64,000 nucleotides of DNA from Episyrphus balteatus (GCF_945859705.1 NC_079134.1:81994275-82058274); one strand, 5' to 3'; shown: positions 9,545 through 20,130, counted from the first letter of the stretch. The notes: a model not told the origin generated them from the letters alone. Program-made: numbers and translations.

Positions 9545-11356
9545 TCATAACACTGGATATAATGGAATCTTTTTTGGATTCTTTTGCAACACAGTGACAG
9601 GCAAATAACTCAACTCCCTAACAAAATTAATGTAACACAAATCTGCATTTTCTACTGCATCTAATGGTTTTTCGATTGGGAATCGCGAAAAATAATCCGC
9701 AAAATTAGCTTCGAATCGAATACATTCAATTTTGGGAGTATAACCTGTCAAAACTAGTGCAATACGTTGCAACCGATTAGCAGCCATCTGTGGAATACCC
9801 TTTTTTGGACCGAATTTGTACATTAACGGCTTGTTATCAGTCACTAATGTAAACTCTCTACCATATAGGTAGTGATGAAACTTTGTCACTCCGAAAAGAA
9901 TAGCTATGGCTTCCCTATCTAATTGAGAATACTTTTGTTCGGTTTTAGACAACTTTCTTGATGCAAACTCGATAGGCCTTTCCATACCATTTTCATACAC
10001 CTGTGATAACACAGCGCCCAAACCGATCGGGCTCGCATCGACGGTTAACTTTGTCTGTAGACCAGGATTAAAATGTGCCAATGCTGTCATTGAAATAAGT
10101 TCTTTTTTAATTTGACTTACAGCATGAGAATGCTCATCTCTCCAATCGAATTTCATTGTCGTTTTCAACAAATTATACAAAGGCGCACAAAGAGTTGTAA
10201 TATTAGGCAAAAATTTCCTATAAAAATTTATAACCCCAAGAAACGATTGTAATTCTTTTAAGGAATTAGGATTTTTAATATCTTGAATCGTCTTTATCTT
10301 ATTTGGACAAGTTTTTAACCCCGATTTGTCTATCACATGACCTAAATAATTTATTGATTTAGATAGAAACGTGCATTTATCTTTGTTTAATTTAAAACCT
10401 GCATTTTGCAAGATTTTTAAAACCATTTCTACTTTTTCCATATGTAATTTTCTGTTAGGAGCTGTTATCAATACATCATCTAGAAAAACTACTACTCCCT
10501 TAATGCCCATTAATAAACTGTCCATAATTTTTTGGAACACTGCCGGTGCCGATGCCAATCCGTAAACTAGACGCGTGTACTGGAAAAGGCCTTTGGAAGT
10601 TGAGATTGTTGTTAATTTTCTAGACTCTTTGTCCAGCACCACTTGCTGATATGCCATTGACAGATCTATTTTAGTGAATTCTTCTCCACCGTGGAGCTGC
10701 GCAAATAATTCTTCAATTCGTGGAAGTGGGTACTTTTCAATAAGCAATTGAGGATTCACAGTGATCTTGAAATCCCCACATATCCTAACTTCACCAGATT
10801 TTTTCAATATTGGAACGATTGGAGTTCCCCACTCACTGAAATTTACAGGCTCTAACACCCCAAGGCTAACTAATTTGTCAATTTCGTTTTCAACCTTTTC
10901 TTTTAAGGCCAAAGGCATTTGGCGTGGCTTGAAGAACTTGGGGCTACAGTCTTTCTTAACATGCAAAACTATTGAACCTTTATTAAATTTTCCTAATTCA
11001 CCATAAAAAAGTTTACTAAATTTTTTTATTATTGCATGCATCTCCTGTGGAGTATTATTTTCAATGAAATTTAGATTAGCAAATCTTATATCAAATTCAT
11101 TTAAGAAGTTTCGGCCTAGTAAAGGTGGACCACCATTTTCAACAACAACAACTTTTATCTTTTTGCACACATTATTGTATAAAACATCCATATCACAAAC
11201 TCCAGCAGGAATAATTTTTGTGCCATTATAATTACAAAAAACTAAATTGGATTTTTCTAATGCATGTAAACTAAGATTATTACGGTATGTTTCTGAAGAG
11301 ATTGCGGAGAAAGAAGCTCCCGTGTCAATTTCCATCATTATAGGAATACTATTCAT
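9545..11356 (-). CDS. pol: Gypsy pol: protease, reverse transcriptase, RNase H
   Basis: The open frame is 603 codons, from the first ATG at 11356. An aspartic protease has MEIDTGAS (residues 8-15) and the flap-side LLGRNFL near residue 80. RT motifs follow: YPLPRIEELF, FTKIDLSMAYQQV (first Asp), LVYGLASAPAVFQ and the catalytic VVFLDDVLI near residue 295. RNase H has LTVDASPIGLGAVLSQ near 435 and LVTDNKPL. The ATG is probably not used. The frame lies +1 relative to gag and overlaps its end (11349-11392), so gag-pol frameshifting is likely. The frame ends by frameshift before the integrase. It is a Ty3/Gypsy element by domain order, and this segment is intact by eye. Confidence 0.93.
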   Translation of the reverse strand: MNSIPIMMEIDTGASFSAISSETYRNNLSLHALEKSNLVFCNYNGTKIIPAGVCDMDVLYNNVCKKIKVVVVENGGPPLLGRNFLNEFDIRFANLNFIENNTPQEMHAIIKKFSKLFYGELGKFNKGSIVLHVKKDCSPKFFKPRQMPLALKEKVENEIDKLVSLGVLEPVNFSEWGTPIVPILKKSGEVRICGDFKITVNPQLLIEKYPLPRIEELFAQLHGGEEFTKIDLSMAYQQVVLDKESRKLTTISTSKGLFQYTRLVYGLASAPAVFQKIMDSLLMGIKGVVVFLDDVLITAPNRKLHMEKVEMVLKILQNAGFKLNKDKCTFLSKSINYLGHVIDKSGLKTCPNKIKTIQDIKNPNSLKELQSFLGVINFYRKFLPNITTLCAPLYNLLKTTMKFDWRDEHSHAVSQIKKELISMTALAHFNPGLQTKLTVDASPIGLGAVLSQVYENGMERPIEFASRKLSKTEQKYSQLDREAIAILFGVTKFHHYLYGREFTLVTDNKPLMYKFGPKKGIPQMAANRLQRIALVLTGYTPKIECIRFEANFADYFSRFPIEKPLDAVENADLCYINFVRELSYLPVTVLQKNPKKIPLYPVL

Positions 11357-12266
11357 GTAGGTACACTTTAATTTTAATAGACTTATTTGAATCTAAATTT
11401 CTATTACTAATATTAAATAAAGATAATTCAGAACTTTCCATGTACTTGAAATCATGTTGCCCATTAAATTTATTGGATTTAAGTGGACATACCCGTTGTA
11501 GATGACCTCTTTGCTTACACCGTTTACATCGGTAGTTTTTAAATCGACATGCATTTTCCGTATGATTTGCAAGTCCACAAACTGCACATTTACCGCTGTT
11601 GTTGCCACCTTGATGATTTTGCCCACGCTGCTGCTGATGGTGTGATTTACCCGTTGCTTCCCCATTGTTGCCTCTTTGCCTCGTTTGACCCATTCGATAT
11701 ATACCACCTTCTGATGTACCAGGTTCTTGTTTAATGCTTACGTCAAGCTCATATTGTTGCTTGACACATTCAACGGCATTCGCAATGTCAACGGCTTTGT
11801 CGAATGTTAGCTTAGTCACGCTCTCCAAAAAAAGCTTATCTTTCGCCGGTCCCTTCTGCAGTCCCATCACAAACTTGTCTCGCATAGCTGAATCAAGCTC
11901 ACAACCAAATTCACAACAAATGGCTAATGATCGTACTCGAGCTGCCCATTGACTTATGGTTTCTTGATGATCTTTAACTGCAGAGTAGAATTTGTATCGT
12001 TCAGCGAAATGAGAAATGGTAGGCTTTAAATGATCATCACGAGCTTTGATAAGTACATCGTACGTAGCCGTCTCAATTTTCACTGGATGAATCAAATTAA
12101 ACAATAATTTATATGATTTTTCTGACAAAGCATTAATTAAGATTGCTTTCTTTTTCAGACTTTCTTTAACATCGTTGGCTATGAAAAACTGTTCCAATTG
12201 CGTTTTAAAAATTTGCCACTCATTTTGGTTAAAATCAAACTTTTCAACAGAACCGATTACAGACAT
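11349..12266 (-). CDS. gag: Gypsy gag (capsid and two zinc knuckles)
   Basis: A 305-codon open frame with its ATG 44 nt after the 5' LTR end. The N-terminal two thirds resemble a retrotransposon Gag capsid (WQIFKTQLEQFF, WAARVRSLA). Near residues 227-262 come two CCHC knuckles: CAVCGLANHTENAC and CKRCKQRGHLQRVC. These bind the element's RNA in virus-like particles. The frame is uninterrupted and its end overlaps the pol frame, the usual retrotransposon expression arrangement. Confidence 0.9.
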   Translation of the reverse strand: MSVIGSVEKFDFNQNEWQIFKTQLEQFFIANDVKESLKKKAILINALSEKSYKLLFNLIHPVKIETATYDVLIKARDDHLKPTISHFAERYKFYSAVKDHQETISQWAARVRSLAICCEFGCELDSAMRDKFVMGLQKGPAKDKLFLESVTKLTFDKAVDIANAVECVKQQYELDVSIKQEPGTSEGGIYRMGQTRQRGNNGEATGKSHHQQQRGQNHQGGNNSGKCAVCGLANHTENACRFKNYRCKRCKQRGHLQRVCPLKSNKFNGQHDFKYMESSELSLFNISNRNLDSNKSIKIKVYLHE

Positions 12267-12289
12267 TTTGTTACTTTAATAATTAAGTT

Positions 12290-12309
12290 AGTTCAATCCT
12301 CGTCGCCAC
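12290..12309 (-). other. Candidate primer-binding site of the Gypsy element
   Basis: The minus strand directly after the LTR end (…TCATCACA) reads GTGGCGACGAGGATTG. By position this is the tRNA primer-binding site. I cannot assign the tRNA with certainty. Confidence 0.5.
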
Positions 12310-12499
12310 TGTGATGACTTGAGTAAAAAGGCAGAATATGCGTTAGAGTTCTTTATTACTATAACTTAATAACTAATTAGATAACAATCGGTTTAAGAGA
12401 GGGCAAACAACCTACTGATTGATATTACGTACAATTAACTTAGCCATTACTAAAGTGTAAGCTTTGCTGAATAAGTTGTAATTACATAACATCACTACA
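12310..12499 (-). repeat. Gypsy 5' LTR (about 190 bp)
   Basis: It starts TGTAGTGATG (12499, minus strand) and ends ...CATCACA (12310). An AATAAAGAACTC polyadenylation-type motif lies about 40 bp before the end. Its first 53 bp match the truncated 3' LTR at 6351-6403. At 190 bp it is short for the superfamily. Confidence 0.75.
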
Positions 12500-12596
12500 A
12501 TTGGAAACACCACAAAATAGTTTTTTTTTTAAATTTAAATAAAAAAAAAAAAAGATCCCAGGCCTGGCCAGTTGAGAATAGTGAAAAAGAAAAAAA

Positions 12597-12996
12597 TGGG
12601 CGCATTCACAAACCTAGGTGCTACATAGTCGACTCGTTCTGATTGGCTGAAAAGAGCTAAAAAATTAGTTGAAATTTCCCCACCGACGTAGTGTAAAAAT
12701 TTTCGACTTCAAAGCTAGCTGACATTTCTCAGTCAGATGTTTGATGGAAACAAATTCTATTTGAATTTTAAATTTGGTGGTGTTGATGAAAAAAGCGTAT
12801 AAAATAAAATTAATTGTGCAGTATGTGATTATAAATCAGGAAATTGAGGAATTTCAAAGAAAAAAAGCTATTTAAACCACTCAAAACACATTTTTTTTTA
12901 TCGCATCTGTCACCTAGCTTTGGAGTGCAAATTCGCATTCCAAAAGTTGAAACTTGACTTTTGACTACGTAGCACGTAGGTTTGTGAATTCGCCCA
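12597..12996. mobile_element. 400-bp MITE with TGGGCGNATTCACAAACC termini
   Basis: The left end TGGGCGCATTCACAAACC (12597) is matched by GGTTTGTGAATTCGCCCA ending at 12996. The similarity continues inward (TGCTACATAGTC against GACTACGTAGCA). No coding inside. The flanks are A-rich, so the target duplication is unclear. The superfamily is not determined. Confidence 0.8.
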
Positions 12997-13550
12997 ATTA
13001 CTCTGCACTTTGGTGGTGGTTTTTGTATCTTTTTTTTTTTCTTAATGTACAAGGCTGAAGCTGTGTCAAACTTTCCCGAGTAAACAGCAAAATAATTTAC
13101 AACGCATTTTGATGGTGGAATTTTTGTGGCTTGCTGAAGAATTTGTGTGGTAGATTGTTATTATTTTCACTAATAACTGAGAAGATTATTTATTCTTTGA
13201 ACTAAATTGTTTTATTTTTTATTTTAATTCTCCAAATGGAGGACAGAAAATTTTTTTTAATATATTTTTTTCTTTTATGTCTATGTTGCTGCGGCTTTCA
13301 AGGCTCACTAGAAAATATAAAATGCAGCAAAACAAACGCGAACAAAAGAGACAAAACTTTGTACATTGCATACATTGCGCTCTCTTCCTCCCATTTTACA
13401 AAGAAGGATAAACAAAACTATTTTTTTTATTTTTGAGGGGAGAGATTTTGGTAAATAAGGAACACACACATCTACAAAAGAGACTTTGTTGGTGGTTGTA
13501 TTTTCCTCTAAACTACTGAGGTTTGGTTTGCAGGGAGGTAACGAACAAAT

Positions 13551-13728
13551 TAACATGCTTTCAAGTAATGTCTATTCTGACCAACCTGATATCAACTCTT
13601 ATAATTCTCTTCTCAATTCAATGAATGAAATAGAAATTGGAGACGAATCACTGGAAGAGTATATTGCAAATCAAAACGACTACGATGAACAACTTAATGA
13701 TTATGCAGATATTCATTTTTTAGGCTAA
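13551..13728 (+). pseudogene. Errantivirus-like element: acidic gag C-terminus (probable)
   Basis: An open stretch rich in Asn, Asp and Glu ends in a stop at 13728, about 30 nt before an aspartic-protease frame begins. An acidic C-terminal Gag region preceding protease fits a gypsy/17.6-type (errantivirus) insect retroelement, but the segment has no diagnostic motif of its own. The rest of gag and the 5' LTR are not seen. Confidence 0.4.
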
Positions 13729-13757
13729 CAAGCTCGTCCTTAACAAACTTCGAATGT

Positions 13758-14057
13758 AAGACGAGCGATGGTAGAATTTTAAAATTTTTAGTCGACACAG
13801 GGTCAAATAAAAACTACATTCAGCCAAGCTTAGTAAATAAACCAACTCCTAATAACCAAAACTTTTTTGCAAATTGTGTTGGCGGAAAAGTCGAAATTAC
13901 CCAACATACTATGATAAATCTATTCGGTATTAATAATATTCAAATAAAATTTTTTATACTACTTACACTTAAATCCTTCCACGGAATTTTAGGTAATGAC
14001 AGTCTTAAAGATTTGTCAGCTGTCATTTTTACAAAATTATATGCTCATAAAAGGTAA
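13758..14057 (+). pseudogene. Errantivirus-like protease fragment
   Basis: The frame from 13758 to a stop at 14055-14057 has FLVDTGSNKNYIQP with the catalytic Asp-Thr-Gly at 13794-13802. A second conserved strand, HGILGNDSLKDLSAVI, lies 60 residues later. Spacing and wording match the protease of gypsy/17.6-type insect retroelements. The frame breaks near 14045 (shift by one). Confidence 0.75.
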
Positions 14058-14262
14058 ACTTAAAATCAGGCTCAAACAACAAATTTCCGAATCAATAAAC
14101 TCTGTCACAATTAGAGACAGCCACATTTCACAAAAACAAAAATTAGAACTTCATAAACTAACAGAAATATATTCTAATTTATTTGCCGAACTTAATAAAA
14201 AATTAACTTTTACCACGACAGTTTTCCCTTCCCATTCCATTCCCTGTCAATCATTTTCTTAA
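14040..14262 (+). pseudogene. Errantivirus-like protease-RT linker, truncated
   Basis: After a one-base shift the coding sense continues with a Lys-rich linker and a segment containing LFAELNKKLTFTTTV. This is the region between protease and reverse transcriptase in gypsy-type elements. Similarity is lost at about 14235, so the RT itself is missing here. Integrase and env pieces of the same kind of element turn up 12 kb away (26317-28330). Confidence 0.6.
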
Positions 14263-15040
14263 ATCCCTTTCTTTTGCTGGTCCAAAATGCTCGAAGAGAT
14301 TATTAGAGACCTGGCCCATCAACCAGAAGCTTGCTCTTTGAGTATCTTGGAAAAGCAAACAAAACAAGTTTACTTCAAAACATATAGTGTGACGTGTGAT
14401 TGATGGTTCACACAGACCATAAAGTCGGTATTGGACGAGCGGTCCATACTTTTGGGAACTATGTATATTTATTTGTACGGGCGGTCCATAAAACTATTTG
14501 ATGAAAGACACATTTAATATGTTTGTGAGAGATGACTCAATCAGGAGATAAAGGCATGAAGTATTTACCCATGCCCAACGTAAATGTGAATTATAATTCA
14601 CCAACGTAAATTTAGTATGGCCGAGTGCCCACCATAAGTGCATTGCATAAAAGTAAAACCATGCGATGTGTTTCCCTTCCCCTAATTGTCTGCGCGAATA
14701 CGGTTTTAGTTTAATTAACTTTCGCGTTTGAATCCTTTCTCGCGGTTTAATTTGAAAAAGTCAATGGTCGGGACTCCGTCTAGCAGAAGTATTTTCCTCC
14801 AATTTATTGGTTCTGGGCCGGTTTGGGCTGGGGGCTTTGCGTGCTTTTAAAATAATTTTTCGCTTAGTTCTTTTTAAATGGAATTGGCGGAAGCGGGCTA
14901 AACGCGTCCACTTAGCCACTGTTGGTGAGAATATCACCAACGCATGAGATCGCTGCTGTTAGACCGAGACAGAAAACCTCCATGCACGAAGATCAGAAGG
15001 TTATGACCATATGGTCGTGGTGGCATGTTCGTTTTGGCCC
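14263..15040. other. Unassigned, less AT-rich stretch
   Basis: The composition is distinctly more GC-rich than its surroundings (for example 14760-15050). It has inverted GGTCCATA/TATGGACC motifs around 14440-14500. No protein family or terminal repeats were recognised. It may be the untranslated or LTR part of a retroelement, but this is not shown. Confidence 0.3.
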
Positions 15041-15765
15041 GCTGTTTAATCACTCTTGAATGATTTCTTAAATTTTGTATAGAAAAAAATTGATTAAAAT
15101 ACTTCGAAATAAAAACTCAACCACTTTGTTTGTAAGTTAAATTCGTTATAATTTTTTATTTTTAGTCATAAGACCTATCGTACAGCCGATTCGTACAATC
15201 AATCATCAATTTATTAGGTTGAAAAAAGTTGCTCAATTGTGGAATGTATTTTATATAGCATTGCACCGACGAGATATTTAGCGAAATGTATTATTAAATT
15301 CGCGTTTATTATTAAATTTGAATTATTATGTTTGAAATAATGATTGTAAAGCACTACCGATAGGGTCTTTATTAAAAAAATGTTTTTTTTTTTTTAACAC
15401 ACTGCACACATAAAATTGTTTATAAAATTGTTTATTTAAAATGTTTTTTTTAAATATTTAATTGTATTTAGTTTAATTTAAGGCTTGAAGGACCAAATGT
15501 TTAATCACTCTAGAATAATTTCTTAAATTTTGTATAGAAAAAGTTTGATTAAAATACTTCGAAATAAAAGCTCAACCACTTTGTTTGTAAGTTAATTCGT
15601 TATAATGTTTTATTTTTAGTCATAAGACCTATTGTACAGCCGATTCGTACAATCAATCATCAATTTATTAGGTTTAAAAAAGTTGCTCAATTGTGGAATG
15701 TATTTTATATAGCATTGCCCAATGCATAATTTTAGTACTAAATTTACTACTTTTGTACTTTCATA
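15041..15765 (-). repeat. BEL-type LTR with partial tandem LTR copy
   Basis: The segment 15268-15765 matches the BEL LTR at 38926-39405 over its whole length. Shared marks include ATGCATTGGGCAATGCTATA at the 5' end (minus strand), a TATATAAAA promoter motif and the end CTCGTCGGTGCA. A second, truncated LTR copy (15041-15267) follows head-to-tail directly at that end, joined as GGTGCA/ATGCTATA. No BEL coding sequence adjoins, so this is a solo or rearranged LTR pair. Confidence 0.75.
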
Positions 15766-16537
15766 CACCCGCCATTTTTACTTCACTTCTTGGAAGACTT
15801 TTAAGCGAGATAGTGGTGGAAAAATTAAGCGAAAAATTATTTCGAATTTTTAAGCGATATTTAGGTGATTGATATAAAGTTGTAAGAGTTCCAGTTGGGA
15901 ACAATAAATAGTTTTTGAGTTTAAGAAAATATAAAGGACAAATATTTTCTGTGGAAAATTTGGGTGAGAATATTTATTCCGAGGAGGTCCGATAGAACCA
16001 TTGTGAGGGAGGAAAATTTGTTGGGGTCAATATACCAGGACAAAGGATTCAGTTTTTGAGATAAGTATTTGGTTATTTGTAAAAATATTTGTTGTTTTAA
16101 AATTCGTTTTTGAGTGGCCCTAAAGTGGGTTTAATTTGTGACCAATTAGGCCTTCGTTCCGTTGTTTGTTTTATCCCGATATTTTGCGGGACTCGCGACC
16201 GTTTAGTTTTGCCGTTGTCTTTCGGGATCTTTCAAAAAGTAGTTTTCCTTTGTGTCTTTTTGGCACAAAGGAATTGTTAATTTTTATCTTTGCTTTTGGT
16301 TTTCGTTTGCCTTTTTACATATCTACATTTTGCATTTCATTCGTCATTTCAATTAAATTATTTTTGAACTCTTCTTGTTTTTGAAAAGATTTTGGGTTTT
16401 AGTCCAGGACTGGAGGTTTCCCAGTCTTTAAAAAAATAAAAAATTTCTTAAAATTCCAATTAGGAAATAAATTCATTTTTTTTTTAATTTAAAATTTTGA
16501 GGAATAATTTTCAGCTTAGGTTCGGTTTTGGTAAACT
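15766..16537. other. Unassigned stretch
   Basis: No family similarity found. Open frames such as 16166-16384 have no supporting motif. Confidence 0.3.
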
Positions 16538-16600
16538 TCAGGGGCGGACTGGCCCACCGGGCAACCGGGAATTTTCCCGGTAGGCCCTCGGGCAAGAAGA
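16538..16600 (+). mobile_element. Possible hAT-type terminus
   Basis: CAGGGGCGGACTGGCCCACC followed by a CCGGGAATTTTCCCGG palindrome resembles the terminal inverted repeat of hAT-like DNA transposons. No matching right end was found in the window, so the element is incomplete or its body has been replaced by the minisatellite that follows. Confidence 0.5.
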
Positions 16601-16689
16601 AAATTTTTGAAAGCACTTGAAATTCTATTTTGTAAAAGAAAACTTTCTCATAAAATGCTCGGTTGCTAGTCAATATAAACATATTGTGG

Positions 16690-17272
16690 CCTCCTATAAA
16701 TCTTTCGAGGTGCACAGAATTATTTTTGTGGACCTTTTATTAAATGTAGGCCCCCTATAGATCTTTGAAGGCCCACCGAATTTTGTTTGTGGTCCTTTAG
16801 TCAATGTAGGCCCTCTTTCGATCTTTCAAGGTTCACAGAATTATGCTTGTGGCCCTTTTAGTAAATGTAGGCCCTCTATAGATCTTTGAAGGCCCACCGA
16901 ATTTTGTTTGTTGCCCTTTAGTCAATGTAGGCCCTCTTTCGATCTTTCAAGGTTCACAGCATTATGCTTGTGGCCCTTTTAGTTAATGTAGGCCCCCTAT
17001 AGATCTTTGAAGGCCCACCGAATTTTGTTTGTGGCCCTTTAGTCAATGTAGGCCCTCTTTCGATCTTTCAAGGTTCTCAGAATTATGCTTGTGGCCCTTT
17101 TAGTAAATGTAGGCCCTCTATAGATCTTTGAAGGCCCACCGAATTTTGTTTGTGGCCCTTTAGTCAATGTAGGCCCTCTTTCGATCTTTCAAGGTTCACA
17201 GAATTATGCTTGTGGCCCTTTTAGTAAATGAAGGCCCTCTATAGATCTTTGAAGGCCCACCGAATTTTGTTT
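16690..17272. repeat. Minisatellite, 121-bp unit made of two about 60-bp half-units
   Basis: The landmark AGGCCCTCTTTCGATCTTTC recurs at about 16808, 16929, 17050 and 17171, exactly 121 bp apart. Within each unit two diverged halves alternate: one ends CACAGAATTATGCTTGTGGC, the other CCACCGAATTTTGTTTGTGG. There are about 4.8 units, so this is a small higher-order array. The AGGCCC/GGCCC core resembles the preceding hAT-like end (GGTAGGCCC). Confidence 0.9.
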
Positions 17273-17393
17273 AGATACGCAAATTTTTTTCTCAATTAAA
17301 AAAAAAATATTATTCTTATATGAAAAAAACATTATTCTTATAGGAAATTTTTAAATGCGATACATACAAATTTTGCTTTGTTTGCGAGATATA

Positions 17394-17765
17394 TCGCACC
17401 CTCAGTGCAAAAGAGCGAAAACTCAAAAAAGCTCATTTCGAGAAAACGCTTCTGCAAAATACATACTGACTCTAAACTTTCCCCTATAACTTTCCATGGG
17501 ACAGCAATTTCCATAATGTCAAAGCCCTATTACAAGAACCATTATGTTTATTTTGTAGTTTTAATAAATTTATTTTTTAAAATTGTTTAAATTAGGAAAG
17601 AGTTTGACTTTTAATATAGTAGGAATTGGATAAAAACAGTCATAATCTTTCGAATTTTTCGTTTACGTTAACAACAAGAAAGATAATTTAAAAAGCAACA
17701 TTTCCTCATCATTATCTCAAAAATGTCATTTTTTGACTTATCGCTCTTTTGCACTGAGGGTGCGA
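17394..17765. mobile_element. 372-bp MITE with TCGCACCCTCAGTGCAAAAG ends
   Basis: The left terminus TCGCACCCTCAGTGCAAAAG (17394) is matched by CTTTTGCACTGAGGGTGCGA ending at 17765. The flanks read ...ATA|TCGC and GCGA|TAT, compatible with a TA target duplication (Tc1/mariner-like) but ambiguous because the flanks are palindromic. No coding. Confidence 0.8.
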
Positions 17766-18728
17766 TATTGAGAACTTCAAAAATGGGGCTTTTGCACCCC
17801 TATCTTCAATTTTCACCCTCTCATTTAATAGCACTCCGCGGTTTTATCTTTACAAAATAGTTTCGGGATTAAGGATAAACAACATTATATAAGATAATTT
17901 TTTTTATAAAATAATGCTTTAAATTGATAAAAATATGCTACTTGTATTTGTTAAAGAAAAATGGCTTAAAAAGATCAAAAACAGTAGATTTTCAAAGTCC
18001 ATATTTTATCCAATTTTAACCGTATTCAATTTTTGTGACCATTATGTTGAAAGATAAAGTAGTATTCTCTTTTATATCTAAAAATACTCAAAGGATACAA
18101 AAAAACTATTAGTCGTTTTTTCCCTTTTTGAATAGTTTTTTCTTGAGTTTTTTACAATTTTTTAATTTGAAAAAAAAATTTTAAAGGATACATATCGATA
18201 GCAAATTTATTTATCTTCAAAATATTACTTAATAAAAATTTTCAAATTCAGCTTGGTTTTCAAGTTATAGACAAAAACCCAAAAAGTAACAAAAAGGGTC
18301 GAAAATATTGATAGTCACAAAATCCATAGATTTTGAAGAAAAGTATTTTGTTATCTTTTCCAAAAAACGTACTACACATGCAAAATTTAAAACGATGAGG
18401 ATTCGAAAGATTTTGCTTTTTTCTTTCAGTAAGAATTTTTTTTGTCAAAAATTTACTTTAAAAATCTTTTTATACATTTCTCTTAAACATCTGGAGTGAA
18501 CCAAAAAAATATTTTAGTGTTTGTTGCTTATTTATTCAGCTATCAGGGCCGGTTTTTCTGTTCAGATTGGTCGTTTATTACTCAAGATATTGCCCGAATG
18601 GGTACTACCTATGCTGGGAAAAAACAACGACAAAAAACTGAGAAATTTTGTCCCGAAAACGTATCCATCGTAATTTTTTGTAAAGTAATTTCCGAGACCC
18701 TTAGGTCAAAGCACGTAAGAAAATAAAA
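17766..18728. other. AT-rich stretch, nothing recognised
   Basis: Poly(A)/(T)-rich. Short open frames at 18260-18500 lie on both strands and resemble no known family. It may be internal sequence of Helitron-like repeats. Confidence 0.35.
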
Positions 18729-19324
18729 TGCACGACTGGGTCGCACTTACTTGCTCTTGTAGTTAAAAGTATATTTATCTTAAATATCTATTGGATATTT
18801 AAGATTTTGTTAAGTTCCGAGAAAAAAAATTAAAAAAAATATAAAGTTAAAAAATTAAATTTAAAATATAAAATTTTTTTAAATTTTTTTTAAATTGGCT
18901 TATGCTTTTATGAAATATAGAAATCTAAAAAATATGACAATTTTTGCAAAAACGACAACGCCATATTTCCGTTTTCCGAATTTTTTGAGAAAAACTAAAA
19001 ATGCAGTTTTGTTAGAATCCAAAAGACTATTACGTACACAAAATTTTGAGAGCCGTTTTCGAGAAAATTGCAATACCTCCAAAACGGTATATTGAAAAAA
19101 AAACGGGTCTTTGGAACTAGGTAAAAATCATCTGTACCAAGTTAAAAGGAAATCCATCTACCATCTATCCGTGTACGCCCTAGCTCGTAGGACAGACCGA
19201 CGACGGACGGCATGACGAAACCCACTTTTTTGATCTTCTCCATCATGGTAATGTTGGTTTTGATTAAAACCTCAATTTTTTTTTGTATACGAAACGAACA
19301 CTTGCCCTATAGAGCAAGTAAAAA
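18729..19324 (+). mobile_element. Helitron/DINE-like non-autonomous element, copy 1
   Basis: It starts TGCACGACTGGGTCGCACTT followed by ACTTGCTCTTGTAG. It carries a GACAGACCGACGACGGACGG microsatellite-like core, then CCACTTTTTTGATCTTCTCC. It ends in ACTTGCCCTATAGAGCAAGT (19300-19319), a 6-bp-stem hairpin a few bases before the 3' end. The same head and tail recur at 19413-20130, 52851, 55360-55466 and 56271-58007. An ordered head, a microsatellite core and a 3' hairpin without inverted termini are the DINE-1/Helentron plan. That name is an inference. Confidence 0.6.
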
Positions 19325-19412
19325 TAGTGGGATTGAGTGTCCATTTTGGCTGTAAACCAGTGCAATTAGAAGTGTTATAGTTTCAAAAGTTTGTGAAATA
19401 TATTAAATAAAA

Positions 19413-20130
19413 TACACTACTGGGGTCCCACGCACTTGCTCTTATGGTAAAAGTAACTCTGATGTTAAAGAATTTTATTGAACAAAATTAGGGAAAATTA
19501 AAATTTGATATTTTTAAGGAATTCTATAAGTAGTCAAAATAAATAAAATCTGTTTTTGTAATTAATTAAACACCGTTTTAAATGATCTTTTACACAAAAC
19601 TAAGCACCTATGCTATTTGATATCTTCCATGAAAAGAAAATTTCGAAAATCGTTAAAGCCTTTTTATAAAAAAAAAATAATTTTTTTATATATAAAATTT
19701 TTCTAACATTTTTCAAAAAATATAGTTGGTATGCCATTTATTAGAAATAAAAAAACGAAATTTCCATAAAATTTATCAACCCGTTTTCAAAAAATCGATT
19801 TTTCAAAAGACAGGTAGGTACCGTTAGTTTTGGCCCTAAAAAAAATTTCAATTTGTCCTCCAGGGAATCACCCAAACCAAAGATCATATAACTAGTATAA
19901 CTAGTTATATGATCTTTGCCCAAACTATTAACTACCAAGTTTGAAAAAAATCGCTCCATTAGTTTAGGCTATGACTCGCAGTACTTACAGACGGACAGAC
20001 AGAGCAGAATAGCGGGACCAACTTTTTTAGCATATTCTATCATCTTAATGTCATGTCTGATTGTTATCTCAAGTCCGATTATTTTTTCGAATTTTTAACT
20101 TGCCCTATAGTACCAATATCGCAAGTAAAA
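19413..20130 (+). mobile_element. Helitron/DINE-like non-autonomous element, copy 2
   Basis: The head ACACTACTGGGGTCCCACGC with ACTTGCTCTTATGG is followed by AT-rich core, ACAGACGGACAGACAGAGCA and ACCAACTTTTTTAGCATATT. It ends ACTTGCCCTATAGTACCAAT then ATCGCAAGT (20119-20126). The 3' hairpin stem is the same as in copy 1 with a longer loop. A perfect 39-bp palindrome (19879-19917) lies inside. Confidence 0.55.
19879..19917. repeat. Perfect 39-bp palindrome
   Basis: The arm AAAGATCATATAACTAGT is followed by ATA and the exact reverse complement of the arm (18 + 3 + 18 bp). It lies within Helitron-like copy 2 and is absent from copy 1 at the equivalent place. Confidence 0.9.

Noticed and set aside
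13236..13556. Two opposed open frames, one beginning with a signal-peptide-like stretch
   Set aside because: The hydrophobic start comes from a T-rich run. There is no continuation or family match, and the frames overlap on opposite strands.
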